NCBI RefSeq assembly: GCF_003013475.1
Contig: NZ_PXZO01000057.1
Location: 1 to 64,000 of the forward strand
Direction: 5' to 3'
DNA: 64,000 nt
Source: Brevibacillus porteri
GTDB lineage: Bacteria; Bacillota; Bacilli; Brevibacillales; Brevibacillaceae
The notes beneath the pieces were generated by a model. The model was not told the DNA's origin and made no database searches. It worked only from the letters and a program-made list of their open reading frames with translations. This document shows positions 50,713-59,732 of the stretch, one piece after another; the first letter of the stretch is position 1, and each line of letters starts with the position of its first letter. Position numbers and translations under genes: made by a program.

Positions 50713-51908
50713 GATATCGTCCCTCCTTTATGAAGCTCGTTCCTGATTTCGCTCACTTGCTCGCAAGCCCACTCTAGCTCTTCGCGCGTATGAGCAGCCA
50801 TCACTGTAAAACGGATACGGGCGGTTCCCTCTGGTACGGTAGGCGGTCGAATCGCCACTGCTGCAATCCCCCGTTGCCGAAGCCTTTTGCTGAATTGCAA
50901 TGTCCACTCATTCTCTCCTAACGTGAGCGGGATGATTGGCGTATCTTCTTCGTCTACGGTAAACCCGCGGGAGCGAAGCAACTGGCGAAACACGAGCGCA
51001 TTCTGCCTCACCGCTTTTCTTCGCCAAGACTCTGTTTGTACCAAAGACAACGCCGCCAGATTCGAGCCGATCACAGCAGGGGGCAGGGCTGTCGAATACA
51101 CCAGCGAGCGCGCTTTTGTCATCAAGTAACGAATGATGATCTCATCTGCGCATACGTATGCCCCATAAACACCAAATGCCTTGCTAAAGGTTCCCATCAA
51201 AACATCGACTTGTCCGGCAATGCCCAGCTCGTGGCACAAGCCCTGCCCTTCTTCACCACGCACTCCCCCCGCATGGGCTTCGTCAACCATCAGCATGGCA
51301 TCGTAACGATCTCGCAGTTGTACCAATTCAAGTAGGGGAGCTTTATCACCGTCCATAGAGAATATGCTGTCCGTGACAATCCACTTCCGTCTTGCACCAT
51401 GGTGCTTTTTTAGCAAAAACTCCAGATGGTCCATATCGTTATGTCTGTACCGAAAATGCTCCGCCCGACTGAGCACGATCCCATCGACGATGCTGGCGTG
51501 ATTCAACCGATCACTAAAAACAGCGTCGCCTCTTCCGGCTAGCGCTGCAATTACCCCTGTATTTGCCTGATAGCCGTTTGCAAAGACAAGCGCCCCTTCT
51601 CTCTCCTTCCACAGCGCCAATTGTTGTTCCAGCACGTTATATAATGCGTAGTTGCCATGGACGAGACGAGAGGCAGTTCCTCCTGCCCCCCACTCCTCTG
51701 CTGCCTTCTTGCCAGCTTCCACGATTCGTTGATCATGGGCCAAGCCCAAATAGTTGTTCGATGACAGGTTTAATAACGGTTTCCCTTCGACTTGAATCCA
51801 CGTGCCTGCGCGATCACTGGCTGACTCTACGGTGTTCCATTCTCTAGTCAGCGATTGTTTGCGCAACGAATCATATTCTTCTTCCAGCCATGTGTAGCGT
51901 TTATTCAT
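50709..51908 (-). CDS. bioF: 8-amino-7-oxononanoate synthase
   Basis: PLP-dependent enzyme that condenses pimeloyl-ACP (or -CoA) with alanine. 399 residues. Motifs: LNLSSNNYLGLAHDQRI, FANGYQANTGVIAAL, SDRLNHASIVDGIVLSRAE, MLMVDEAHAGGVRGEEGQG and the PLP lysine in MGTFSKAFGVYGAYV. The start is ATG 51908 with a weak ribosome site; 15 bp after bioB. Confidence 0.95.
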   Translation of the reverse strand: MNKRYTWLEEEYDSLRKQSLTREWNTVESASDRAGTWIQVEGKPLLNLSSNNYLGLAHDQRIVEAGKKAAEEWGAGGTASRLVHGNYALYNVLEQQLALWKEREGALVFANGYQANTGVIAALAGRGDAVFSDRLNHASIVDGIVLSRAEHFRYRHNDMDHLEFLLKKHHGARRKWIVTDSIFSMDGDKAPLLELVQLRDRYDAMLMVDEAHAGGVRGEEGQGLCHELGIAGQVDVLMGTFSKAFGVYGAYVCADEIIIRYLMTKARSLVYSTALPPAVIGSNLAALSLVQTESWRRKAVRQNALVFRQLLRSRGFTVDEEDTPIIPLTLGENEWTLQFSKRLRQRGIAAVAIRPPTVPEGTARIRFTVMAAHTREELEWACEQVSEIRNELHKGGTIS

Positions 51909-51923
51909 AACTGACCTACTGTC

Positions 51924-52919
51924 CTACAGCGCACACAGCTCGATTTCAAACCCGAGGTCTTCAATCATCTGATGGTCTGTCGTGATTTCCTGCCCGGGCG
52001 TCGTCAAATAGTCGCCCACGAACAATGAGTTAGCCGCATACAAGGAGAGCGGCTGCAACGTGCGCAAATTCACTTCGCGACCACCCGCAACGCGAATTTC
52101 TTTATCTGGGCAAATAAATCGGAACAAGGCGAGAACTCGAAGAGCCTTCATTGCCGGAGTGCGTCCTTTATCCTCCAACGGGGTTCCGGGAATCGCATTT
52201 AAAAAATTGATCGGGATGGAATCTGCGTCGAGATTGCGCAGGGCAAATGCCATTTCGACGATCTCTTCATCGCTCTCCCCCATGCCGATGATCACACCTG
52301 CGCAGGGCGACATCCCTGCTCTTTTCACGGTATCGACTGTCTGTACACGCTGATCGTATGTGTGCGTTGTCGTAATCGCTTCGTAATGATTGCGACTCGT
52401 GTTGAGATTATGGTTGTAGCGGTGAACACCTGAATCTTTTAAGCGCGTTGCTTGTTCGTCGCTTAATATCCCAAGGCACGCACAAATTTTCAGCGGCATC
52501 GTCTCGCGGATTTCTTTGACTGCCTCGATGACCTGGCCCAGCTCTCTTTCTGTGGGACCACGTCCTGAGGCGACAATACAGTATGTACCTGCTTTTCGAT
52601 TCATGGCTTCTCGCGCACCTGCGAGCAATGTCTCCTTATCCAGCATCGTGTACTTGGATACGGGAGCATTCGAAACAATCGACTGCGAGCAGTAACCGCA
52701 ATCCTCCGGGCATAGGCCGCTCTTGGCGTTGATGATCATGTTCAGTTTGACCTTTTTTCCGAAAAAGTGCTTTCTGACACGAAAAGCTTCGTTCATGACC
52801 AGCAGCAGCTCATCATCAGGCGCTTGCAATACCTTCATTGCCTCTTCCTGTGTAAACTCTTCTTTCTTGATTGCTTTGCTTGCGTACTCCTTCCAATCCA
52901 GACAGGCGCTTTGCTTCAT
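51924..52919 (-). CDS. bioB: Biotin synthase
   Basis: Radical SAM enzyme that inserts sulfur into dethiobiotin. 331 residues. The radical cluster motif CxxxCxxC is in SGLCPEDCGYCSQS. Other features are YCIVASGRGPTERELGQV, YNHNLNTSRNHYEAI, CAGVIIGMGESDEEIVEM and INFLNAIPGTPLED; the Arg/Cys ligands for the second cluster appear present (RVAGGREVNLRTLQP). The start is ATG 52919 behind AGAGGAG. Confidence 0.97.
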   Translation of the reverse strand: MKQSACLDWKEYASKAIKKEEFTQEEAMKVLQAPDDELLLVMNEAFRVRKHFFGKKVKLNMIINAKSGLCPEDCGYCSQSIVSNAPVSKYTMLDKETLLAGAREAMNRKAGTYCIVASGRGPTERELGQVIEAVKEIRETMPLKICACLGILSDEQATRLKDSGVHRYNHNLNTSRNHYEAITTTHTYDQRVQTVDTVKRAGMSPCAGVIIGMGESDEEIVEMAFALRNLDADSIPINFLNAIPGTPLEDKGRTPAMKALRVLALFRFICPDKEIRVAGGREVNLRTLQPLSLYAANSLFVGDYLTTPGQEITTDHQMIEDLGFEIELCAL

Positions 52920-52939
52920 TTTCTCGTCTCCTCTTTCTA

Positions 52940-53659
52940 TTATTTAAGGCTCCACTGGCACAACTGGCCGATGTCTACACATTCTTGGATCAGCTGCGTC
53001 AACTGCTGGCGCTCTAACGGTTGGTCTATCCATGGAAGTACGCCCCATACAGGAACTCCCCCGTAGCTCTCGATCATGCTCGCGTTTGTTTTGACACTCT
53101 CATCGGTGACACCAGCAGAGTTGTTTTGATTCAGGATGACACCTACAACCTCGATCCCGAGTTCCCGTGCATACCAAACGGACAAGAGCGTATGGTTAAT
53201 CGTACCGAGTCCAGCCCGCGCCACGATGAGCATAGGCAGATTCAGTCGAGCAGCAAGATCCGCCATCGTTTCGGTTGGAGTCAATGGCACAATCAGACCA
53301 CCAGCTCCTTCGACAAGGAGTGCCGGATAACGTTCCATCAGGGGTCGCCCGCAAGCGATTACTTCCTCCATGGTCAAGCTTTTCCCCTCTGCTTCCGCAG
53401 CCAGAGACGGGGTAAGCGGTGCCTCAAAACAGAGCGGGGCTATCTCCTCACACGCATCAGGCACTCCACTCCACGCTCTCAAGTGCATAGCGTCACTGCC
53501 CTCATCATGTGCTCGTGCTCCTGACTGGACTGGCTTCCAAACCCCTATGTCCACTCCTGTTTCACGCAACACGGATGCGATTCCGGCAGTCACAACCGTT
53601 TTGCCTACCCCTGTATCTGTTCCTGTGATGAACAATCCGGAAAAGGGTCGATCAGTCAC
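52940..53659 (-). CDS. bioD: ATP-dependent dethiobiotin synthetase
   Basis: Closes the ureido ring of dethiobiotin from DAPA, CO2 and ATP. P-loop FITGTDTGVGKTVVTAGIA, catalytic Lys in VWKPVQSGARAHDEG, and LLVEGAGGLIVPLTP, GLGTINHTLLSVWYA. 239 residues from GTG 53659, chosen because GGAGG is ten bases upstream; the GTG at 53668, which overlaps the bioA stop, would be too close to that site. Confidence 0.94.
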   Translation of the reverse strand: MTDRPFSGLFITGTDTGVGKTVVTAGIASVLRETGVDIGVWKPVQSGARAHDEGSDAMHLRAWSGVPDACEEIAPLCFEAPLTPSLAAEAEGKSLTMEEVIACGRPLMERYPALLVEGAGGLIVPLTPTETMADLAARLNLPMLIVARAGLGTINHTLLSVWYARELGIEVVGVILNQNNSAGVTDESVKTNASMIESYGGVPVWGVLPWIDQPLERQQLTQLIQECVDIGQLCQWSLK

Positions 53660-53664
53660 ATCAA

Positions 53665-55023
53665 TCACTCCTCCGTTTCACCTGTCGTTACATCCTGAAT
53701 CGATTCCGTCAAAATCCGAACCATGTCAGCCAATTCTTCAGGTGTAGATACAAGCGGTGGGATAAAAACGATGACGTTGCCCAATGGTCGTGTCAGAAGA
53801 CCTTTTTCTCTCGCTATCTGACAGACACGCAAACCGATCCGCTCATTCCAGTGATAGGGCTCCTTGGTCTCTTTATCCCGAACCAGCTCGATTCCCGCCA
53901 TCAAGCCTTTTTGCCGGATATCTCCTACATGAGGCAGGTCGCGAAGTGGCTCCAGTAATTGATCCAGATTGATTGCTTTTTGTGCTACCTGTTCAACGAC
54001 TCCGCGCTCCTCCATCAGCCGCAGGTTGGCGAGAGCAACTGCACAGCCAAGTGGATTTCCCGTGAACGAATGTCCGTGAAAGAAGGTTTTCTGTTCCTCA
54101 TAGTCGGCGAAAAAGGCATCATAAATCTGCTCGGTTACTAAGGTAGCCGCTACTGGCAAATACCCTCCCGTGAGCCCTTTTGCGACCGCCATGATGTCTG
54201 GCACGACCCCATCATGCTCACAAGCGAACATTTTGCCCGTGCGTCCAAATCCTGTCGCTACTTCGTCTGCGATTAGCAATACATCATAGGCGCGCAACAG
54301 CTCCGCGATTTTTTTCAAGCAACCGTCCGGCATGATAATCATGCCGCTTGCTCCCTGCACGACAGGCTCCACGATCATCGCCGCAATCTCATGAGCTCTT
54401 TCCTTCAACAAACTTTCCAGACTGCTCAATGTGGCCTGAACGGCTGCTTCTTCGCCACCCTGTCGGTATGGATAAGGGTATGGAATGACATGTGGAGAAA
54501 AGAGCAGGGGTTTGTAGACCTGATGATAGAGCGGAATGGCTCCCACACTGGTAGCTCCAATCGTATCCCCGTGATAGGCATTGTTCATTGTGATAAACGA
54601 ATACTTGCCAGTCTGCCCGCGATTTTGCCAGTATTGGAACGCCATTTTCAATGAGATTTCGACTGCCGTTGCCCCGTTGTCAGAGTAAAAGACTTTGCTC
54701 AGTCCTTCTGGAGCGAGGTTGATCAGCTTTTCCGCTAATAGAATGGATGGGACATTTGCCATGCCGAGCAAAGTAGAATGGGCAATCTGGTCGAGCTGTT
54801 CCGTGATCGCCTGATTCAGCTCGGGAACGTTGTGACCGTGGACATTCAACCACACGGAGGAAAAACCGTCGTAGTAAGCCTTGCCGTTCACATCGAACAG
54901 CTTGATCCCTTCTCCTCTCGCAATAATCAGTGGCTCCTGTGCGACGTAGTCTTTCATTTGGGTGAAGGGATGCCAAACGTATTGCTTGTTTTTGGCAGAA
55001 AGCTCTGCATAATTATTTAACAA
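53665..55023 (-). CDS. bioA: Adenosylmethionine-8-amino-7-oxononanoate aminotransferase (BioA/BioK)
   Basis: PLP aminotransferase that converts KAPA to DAPA. Features: KQYVWHPFTQMKDY, YYDGFSSVWLNVHGHNVPEL, FYSDNGATAVEISLKMAFQY, MIVEPVVQGASGMIIMP, LLIADEVATGFGRTGKMFAC and the PLP lysine in AVAKGLTGGYLPVAATL. It closely resembles the B. subtilis enzyme (BioK), which uses lysine as amino donor, so lysine use is possible. I prefer TTG 55023 (452 residues, AAGG-TGTG upstream), since the ATG at 55047 lies in the operator and has no ribosome site. First gene of the operon. Confidence 0.93.
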   Translation of the reverse strand: MLNNYAELSAKNKQYVWHPFTQMKDYVAQEPLIIARGEGIKLFDVNGKAYYDGFSSVWLNVHGHNVPELNQAITEQLDQIAHSTLLGMANVPSILLAEKLINLAPEGLSKVFYSDNGATAVEISLKMAFQYWQNRGQTGKYSFITMNNAYHGDTIGATSVGAIPLYHQVYKPLLFSPHVIPYPYPYRQGGEEAAVQATLSSLESLLKERAHEIAAMIVEPVVQGASGMIIMPDGCLKKIAELLRAYDVLLIADEVATGFGRTGKMFACEHDGVVPDIMAVAKGLTGGYLPVAATLVTEQIYDAFFADYEEQKTFFHGHSFTGNPLGCAVALANLRLMEERGVVEQVAQKAINLDQLLEPLRDLPHVGDIRQKGLMAGIELVRDKETKEPYHWNERIGLRVCQIAREKGLLTRPLGNVIVFIPPLVSTPEELADMVRILTESIQDVTTGETEE

Positions 55024-55038
55024 CCAAATCACAACCTT

Positions 55039-55092
55039 GGTTAACATATATTTGTTAACCGTTATTTTAAAACGGTTAACCTATTTTAGCAA
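55039..55092 (-). promoter_or_regulatory. BirA-type operator and promoter of the bio operon
   Basis: TTGTTAACC (55052-55060), 13 bases, GGTTAACCT (55074-55082) fits the Bacillus BirA box as I remember it. A third half-site GGTTAACAT (55039-55047) forms a second perfect 8-bp inverted repeat with the middle one. On the minus strand the -35 TTGCTA (55087-55092), 17 bases and -10 TAAAAT (55064-55069) overlap the operator, so biotinoyl-AMP-loaded BirA would repress transcription. Confidence 0.75.
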
Positions 55093-55112
55093 AGCTTTTT
55101 TCTTCGACATGG

Positions 55113-55164
55113 AAAAAAGAAAAAAGGTCAAGCTCCTCTTTTTTAGAGAAGCTTGACCTTTTTC
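55113..55164. terminator. Terminator between the phosphodiester glycosidase/SLH gene and the bio operon
   Basis: AAAAAGGTCAAGCT and AGCTTGACCTTTTT form a 14-bp stem with T-runs on the minus strand (TTTTTTCTTTTTT). It ends the SLH gene that stops at 55176. Confidence 0.92.
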
Positions 55165-55175
55165 TACTGTCATTC

Positions 55176-58100
55176 TTACTTGGCTTGATGCAGGATGCGA
55201 TACAGCGCAACGACACACACTGCTCTCGTCGTCGGTTTATTCGGCTGATAATTTCCTCCAACTGGATCAATCAGACCGAGTCCGACCATGTTGTTGATGG
55301 ATGTAGATGCCCAGGATGGCCATGTCCCTTTATCGGAGACCTTTTTCGTCGCTCCCTTTTTATTCACGAGACGATCGAGAATGACTGCGGCCTCTGCGCG
55401 AGTCACCGGCTGATCTGGACGGAAAGTATTATCGTTATAGCCCTTCACCAGGCCTTTGGAAACAGCAACCTGTACGGCACCTTGCGCATAGGAAGGCACC
55501 TTATCCTTGAATTTCAGCTTTGGTGAGGATGGGAGCTCCCATTCAAAAGTGCGCGCGAGCAAGGTGACGAACTGTGCTCTTGTCAAAGAAACCTCTGGGC
55601 CGAACGTCGTCTCTGTCAAACCCTTCACGTAGCCCTTTTCCGCCATGTAGGTGATTTCTGCCTTGGCTGGATGCTTCGCGATATCACTAAATCCAGCGCT
55701 GTCCGTGCCTGCATTGTCCAGGTAGTACGGAATGTACTTGCCGTAGCTATTGACTTCATATACCCACTGACCTTGAGCATTCAGGGTTCCTAGCAGCGGA
55801 TCCAAAGTATTGTTTACTTCGTTTACGTACAAGAGCCCAACGCCTTTTCCAGCGAGCCATTGCTTCGGTACCAAGGTCAACTGAATCGACGAAGTTGAAA
55901 TTGCGTCCTCTTGTCCTGCTTTTAGTTCGCCCGGCTTAATCGTAAACGAATAATCAGCAGGCACATATCCTGGCATCGGCTGAGTCACGATCGACTCCAC
56001 ATCAATCAGCGCACTATCCAGGTAAGGAGCAGTATTTGCTAAGGAATAATGGAGATCGAGCTCCGCCCCGAGGGACATGCTGCCTGGCAGTTCAGGAACA
56101 ACGGCTACATTGCTCGGTTGGCCTGTCTGGTTGCCCAAGAGGAGCGAGAATTCGTCGAAGTACAGTGTTCCTTTGTCGTGTGTAATGCCATCACTGGCTT
56201 GGTCAACGACATACACACTCTTGAGCTGCAATGGATACGCAACATTGCTCGGGAAGTAGCCTTTAACCTGCTTCCACCCTGTCCAATTGATCTCTTTTGC
56301 CAGATCGACGTAGACTGCCTTGCCGTTTGCATCGACTACTTCTGCACGGAGCCAATGTCCGCTGTTGTCACCATTGACCCACAAGCCCAATCCGAGCGGT
56401 TTGCCAGGAATGGTCACAGGTTTTGCCCCCAGAACGCCATACGAAATCCGCATGTTGTTCGCTGGTGCTCCAGAGAAGTTGTACACCAGCTTCGCTGCCT
56501 TTTTCGTGCGGAATGTCTGATCGGAAACGAGCCCGAACGATCCAGCGGAACTGATGCTGGATGGATTTGCCGCATGGTACATACCAACCTGATTATCGAA
56601 GGTAAGCCATGGCTGCTCAAATTGTCCGACAGCAAATGGTACGCTTGTCGACACGCCATCATACGTAATGGTCAGGGTTCCGTTGCCCGGCTCATTGCCT
56701 GCTACCAGTTGCAGATTGTCGTTAATCGTCGCTACAGAGGAATCGACACTCGCTTTTACGCTAAGTGGCGTCGCTTGTACGGTAGAACCCTTCTTCGTTT
56801 TGATTTTGACATCGAGATTAAGGGATTGTCCCGGTGCAATCGTGATCGGATTCGGGGAAACGATGATTTGCTGCACATCGTTGCCGGAAATGACTTGAAT
56901 GTCTTTATTTTGCGTCACATTGCCCAATCGCGCAGTCAATGTGATCTTGCCGGAGCGAGCTGGTGTGAATTGCTTGCCATTTACGGTTCCCGCTTCGGAC
57001 TGACTGGCATCCCAGCTCACATCGCCTGCATTGATCGCGTACGGTTGGTAATGAACGTCATATCCCTTGGATGCGCTGAGCGAGATGGTTTGTCCGATAA
57101 GCACATCTGCTGGTACATCGATTTGGAAGCCTTTCAATTCTCCAGCAGGTGCCGTGTTGTATACGGCCAGTCCAGTAGGCACACGACGCTCAGCACCGCC
57201 GCTCGGCTTATTCGACAGATTCGCGTGTGTCTCACCCAGCATTCGAGCTGCCATGGTCGTAGAGCCACCACCGTCAAAGTTTACAGCCCGAAAAGAACCG
57301 AGCTCCGCCATGATTTTTGCCAATTCATCCAAATAAACGCCTTGGCTCGCATCGATCGTGACCATGTACAAGGTCTTCCCATCCTGGGAAACACCGACCG
57401 CTGTACGCGCCGTTTTGCTCGTGATGGACTTGTCCGCTGGAAAGGACGACAGTGCTTTCCCTTGATCAACCAAAAGGACATTGCCACCCACCGCATGGTT
57501 CAAGTCGAGTGTCTGCGGTGTCGTTTGATACTCAACTGTTGCAGTAGCGCCTACTGGGAAGTTTTGTTTGAGAAATGCTCCTGCTGCTCCATGTCCCCAA
57601 AGGACATAGCCGTTGTAAGGTATGTATACGCCAGGTTGATTCACACGAACTTCTTTGGCTACGTTGTCTACAAACAGAATCTCGACGACATCTTTGTAGC
57701 CCGATATCGTCCCCAAGCTGGTTTTGCCAAAGGAAGGGGTATAAACGTTCAATTGATTCTGGTGACTTTTTCGTCCATCACTCGGGTTGTACTCTTCCTT
57801 GTTGACACCCTGAATCGAATAGGTAGCGCCATTAGGAGCAGTAACCTTGCCGCCAAAACCAAACTTATCGACGATAGCCATCTTGTCTCCGGTCAAGCCT
57901 AGGGCGTACCAGTAGGAGACCAAGCCCATGGAAGAAATGAGTTCATCGTCTTTCATGACAATACCAAACGGCGCTCCCCGCTTCGACATGTTAAAAAAGT
58001 CGGCATTGATCGCTGCTACAGCTCCGGTTTCACGCGCCATTTGTGTAACCGTCTGCCTGTCTGTCAGCTTGCCTTTCGTCCCGTATACCGGTTTGACCTC

Positions 58101-58340
58101 AACGTAAGGATTATTCATGTCAACCTTGGTCACCATGATCGTGACGACTTGGTTGGCAAATGATTTCGTATATTTCTGCAAAGTGGTCCCCTCACCAATT
58201 GGGGTTTGCCACATCATATTCAATGCACTGGTCTCCGCTCTGGCGTGTGCGACATTGGTCGCAAACGGCACAAACGGAACAAAAGCTCCCCAGGCCATGG
58301 TCGTGGCCGTGAGCAGCGTCACTATCCTTTGCGCTCTCAT
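55176..58340 (-). CDS. Secreted phosphodiester glycosidase-domain protein with three SLH domains
   Basis: A 1054-residue exported protein. Signal peptide at 1-33 (AMAWGAFVPFVPFA-like core, AHA cleavage). An NAGPA domain (PF09992, phosphodiester glycosidase) spans roughly residues 80-400: AVAAINADFFNMSKRGAPFG, SKTARTAVGVSQDGKTLYMV and AVNFDGGGSTTMAARMLGE. Ig-like and carbohydrate-module-like beta regions follow. SLH domains lie at about 884-933 (LTRAQFVTLLART), 944-993 (VTRAEAAVILDRL) and 1001-1054. NAGPA-family enzymes remove sugars linked by a phosphodiester, so the substrate could be a wall polymer (inference). ATG 58340 (AGAGGAG upstream) was chosen over the longer frame to 58397. It follows mnaA with a terminator between. 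Confidence 0.87.
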   Translation of the reverse strand: MRAQRIVTLLTATTMAWGAFVPFVPFATNVAHARAETSALNMMWQTPIGEGTTLQKYTKSFANQVVTIMVTKVDMNNPYVEVKPVYGTKGKLTDRQTVTQMARETGAVAAINADFFNMSKRGAPFGIVMKDDELISSMGLVSYWYALGLTGDKMAIVDKFGFGGKVTAPNGATYSIQGVNKEEYNPSDGRKSHQNQLNVYTPSFGKTSLGTISGYKDVVEILFVDNVAKEVRVNQPGVYIPYNGYVLWGHGAAGAFLKQNFPVGATATVEYQTTPQTLDLNHAVGGNVLLVDQGKALSSFPADKSITSKTARTAVGVSQDGKTLYMVTIDASQGVYLDELAKIMAELGSFRAVNFDGGGSTTMAARMLGETHANLSNKPSGGAERRVPTGLAVYNTAPAGELKGFQIDVPADVLIGQTISLSASKGYDVHYQPYAINAGDVSWDASQSEAGTVNGKQFTPARSGKITLTARLGNVTQNKDIQVISGNDVQQIIVSPNPITIAPGQSLNLDVKIKTKKGSTVQATPLSVKASVDSSVATINDNLQLVAGNEPGNGTLTITYDGVSTSVPFAVGQFEQPWLTFDNQVGMYHAANPSSISSAGSFGLVSDQTFRTKKAAKLVYNFSGAPANNMRISYGVLGAKPVTIPGKPLGLGLWVNGDNSGHWLRAEVVDANGKAVYVDLAKEINWTGWKQVKGYFPSNVAYPLQLKSVYVVDQASDGITHDKGTLYFDEFSLLLGNQTGQPSNVAVVPELPGSMSLGAELDLHYSLANTAPYLDSALIDVESIVTQPMPGYVPADYSFTIKPGELKAGQEDAISTSSIQLTLVPKQWLAGKGVGLLYVNEVNNTLDPLLGTLNAQGQWVYEVNSYGKYIPYYLDNAGTDSAGFSDIAKHPAKAEITYMAEKGYVKGLTETTFGPEVSLTRAQFVTLLARTFEWELPSSPKLKFKDKVPSYAQGAVQVAVSKGLVKGYNDNTFRPDQPVTRAEAAVILDRLVNKKGATKKVSDKGTWPSWASTSINNMVGLGLIDPVGGNYQPNKPTTRAVCVVALYRILHQAK

Positions 58341-58508
58341 GTTGGTAACTCCTCTCCGTATTCCAAACTCTATCTTTTTTCCATCTAAGCCAAGCAACTA
58401 AATATTAGACGCAAAAAATCATGGATAGTTTCGCCAATTCTCTCGATTCCCCATTAGAAAAACATACCAAATCGTCAGTCTTCGAAACCAAAAAAATTCC
58501 CGTTACCA

Positions 58509-58555
58509 ACAAGAAACCCGCCCGGTTTTGACGAACGGTACCTGGCGGGTTTTCC
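58509..58555 (-). terminator. Terminator after mnaA
   Basis: On the minus strand AAACCCGCC and GGCGGGTTT pair around a 21-base loop and are followed by CTTGTTGG; the T-run is short, so it is only moderately convincing. Confidence 0.65.
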
Positions 58556-58565
58556 TAGCTGTATG

Positions 58566-59714
58566 TTACTGACCTGGTTGGAAAGGCTCTGGCTGTTCAG
58601 CTCGCAAACCAAAATGATAGAGGATTGCTTCTACGATACGACGGGAAGCCTCGCCATCCCCGTACGGGTTGACAGCGTGCGCCATTGCATCGTAAGCCGC
58701 TTGGTTGGTCAGCAATTCTTTTGCCATTGCATAAACTTGCTCTTCGTCAGTTCCCACGAGCTTCAACGTGCCTGCTTCAATCCCCTCAGGACGTTCTGTC
58801 GTATCGCGCAGAACCAGGACTGGTACGCCAAGAGACGGCGCTTCCTCCTGCACCCCGCCAGAATCGGTCAGGATGAGATGGGCACGACGAGCGAAGTTGT
58901 GGAAATCAAGGGCATCCAATGGTTCGATCAACGAAATGCGATCGTGGTTTCCGAGAATCTCCTGCGCTACTTCTTGTACAGCAGGATTCAAGTGAACCGG
59001 ATACACAACAGCAATCTCAGGATGCTCGTCCACTAGTCTTCGAACTGCACGGAAAATACGGCGCATCGGCTCGCCCAAATTTTCGCGGCGGTGTGCCGTC
59101 ATCAGCACCAGCTTCTGACCAGCTACGCGATCAAGTACCGGATGCGTGTAATCCTCGCGAACCGTTGTTTTCAGCGCGTCAATTGCTGTGTTTCCTGTCA
59201 CGTAGATGCTCTCTTCCGGCTTTGCTTCGCGACGAAGATTGTCAGCCGATCCATCGGTCGGAGAGAAGTGCAGGTCAGCCATTACACCTGTCAACTGACG
59301 GTTCATCTCTTCCGGGAACGGCGAGTACTTGTCCCATGTGCGCAAGCCCGCTTCCACGTGTCCGATCGCGACTTGATTATAAAAAGCAGCCAGACTCGCC
59401 ACAAAAGTGGTTGTCGTATCCCCGTGTACGAGGACAATGTCCGGTTTTACTTCCTTCATCGTTTCATCCAGGCTCTCCAATGCGCGAGTGGTCACACCCA
59501 CCAGCGTTTGGCGATCCTTCATGATGTTCAAATCAATGTCTGGTTGAATATCAAAAATGTCCAAAACCTGATCGAGCATTTGACGATGTTGGGCCGTCAC
59601 GCAAACGACCGATTCGATCTGTTCACTGTGCTTGTTCAATTCATGGACAAGCGGCGCCATTTTGATCGCTTCTGGACGTGTTCCGAATACCGTCATTACT
59701 TTTACAGTTTTCAT
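58566..59714 (-). CDS. mnaA: UDP-N-acetylglucosamine 2-epimerase (non-hydrolysing)
   Basis: Interconverts UDP-GlcNAc and UDP-ManNAc, the donor used by TagA in wall-polymer linkage synthesis. 382 residues, WecB/MnaA family. Motifs: TVFGTRPEAIKMAPLV, VLVHGDTTTTFVASLAAF, GHVEAGLRTWDKYSPFPEE, YVTGNTAIDALKTTV, MTAHRRENLGEPM and LTDSGGVQEEAPSLGVP. The start is ATG 59714. The gene follows upp by 18 bp and belongs to the glyA-upp-mnaA group known from Bacillus. Confidence 0.95.
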   Translation of the reverse strand: MKTVKVMTVFGTRPEAIKMAPLVHELNKHSEQIESVVCVTAQHRQMLDQVLDIFDIQPDIDLNIMKDRQTLVGVTTRALESLDETMKEVKPDIVLVHGDTTTTFVASLAAFYNQVAIGHVEAGLRTWDKYSPFPEEMNRQLTGVMADLHFSPTDGSADNLRREAKPEESIYVTGNTAIDALKTTVREDYTHPVLDRVAGQKLVLMTAHRRENLGEPMRRIFRAVRRLVDEHPEIAVVYPVHLNPAVQEVAQEILGNHDRISLIEPLDALDFHNFARRAHLILTDSGGVQEEAPSLGVPVLVLRDTTERPEGIEAGTLKLVGTDEEQVYAMAKELLTNQAAYDAMAHAVNPYGDGEASRRIVEAILYHFGLRAEQPEPFQPGQ

Positions 59715-59732
59715 ACGTTTTTCCCTCTCCGA

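Noticed and set aside
56049..57902. 617-codon open frame on the plus strand
   Set aside because: Antisense to the phosphodiester glycosidase/SLH gene; Cys/Arg/His-rich translation with no known motif.
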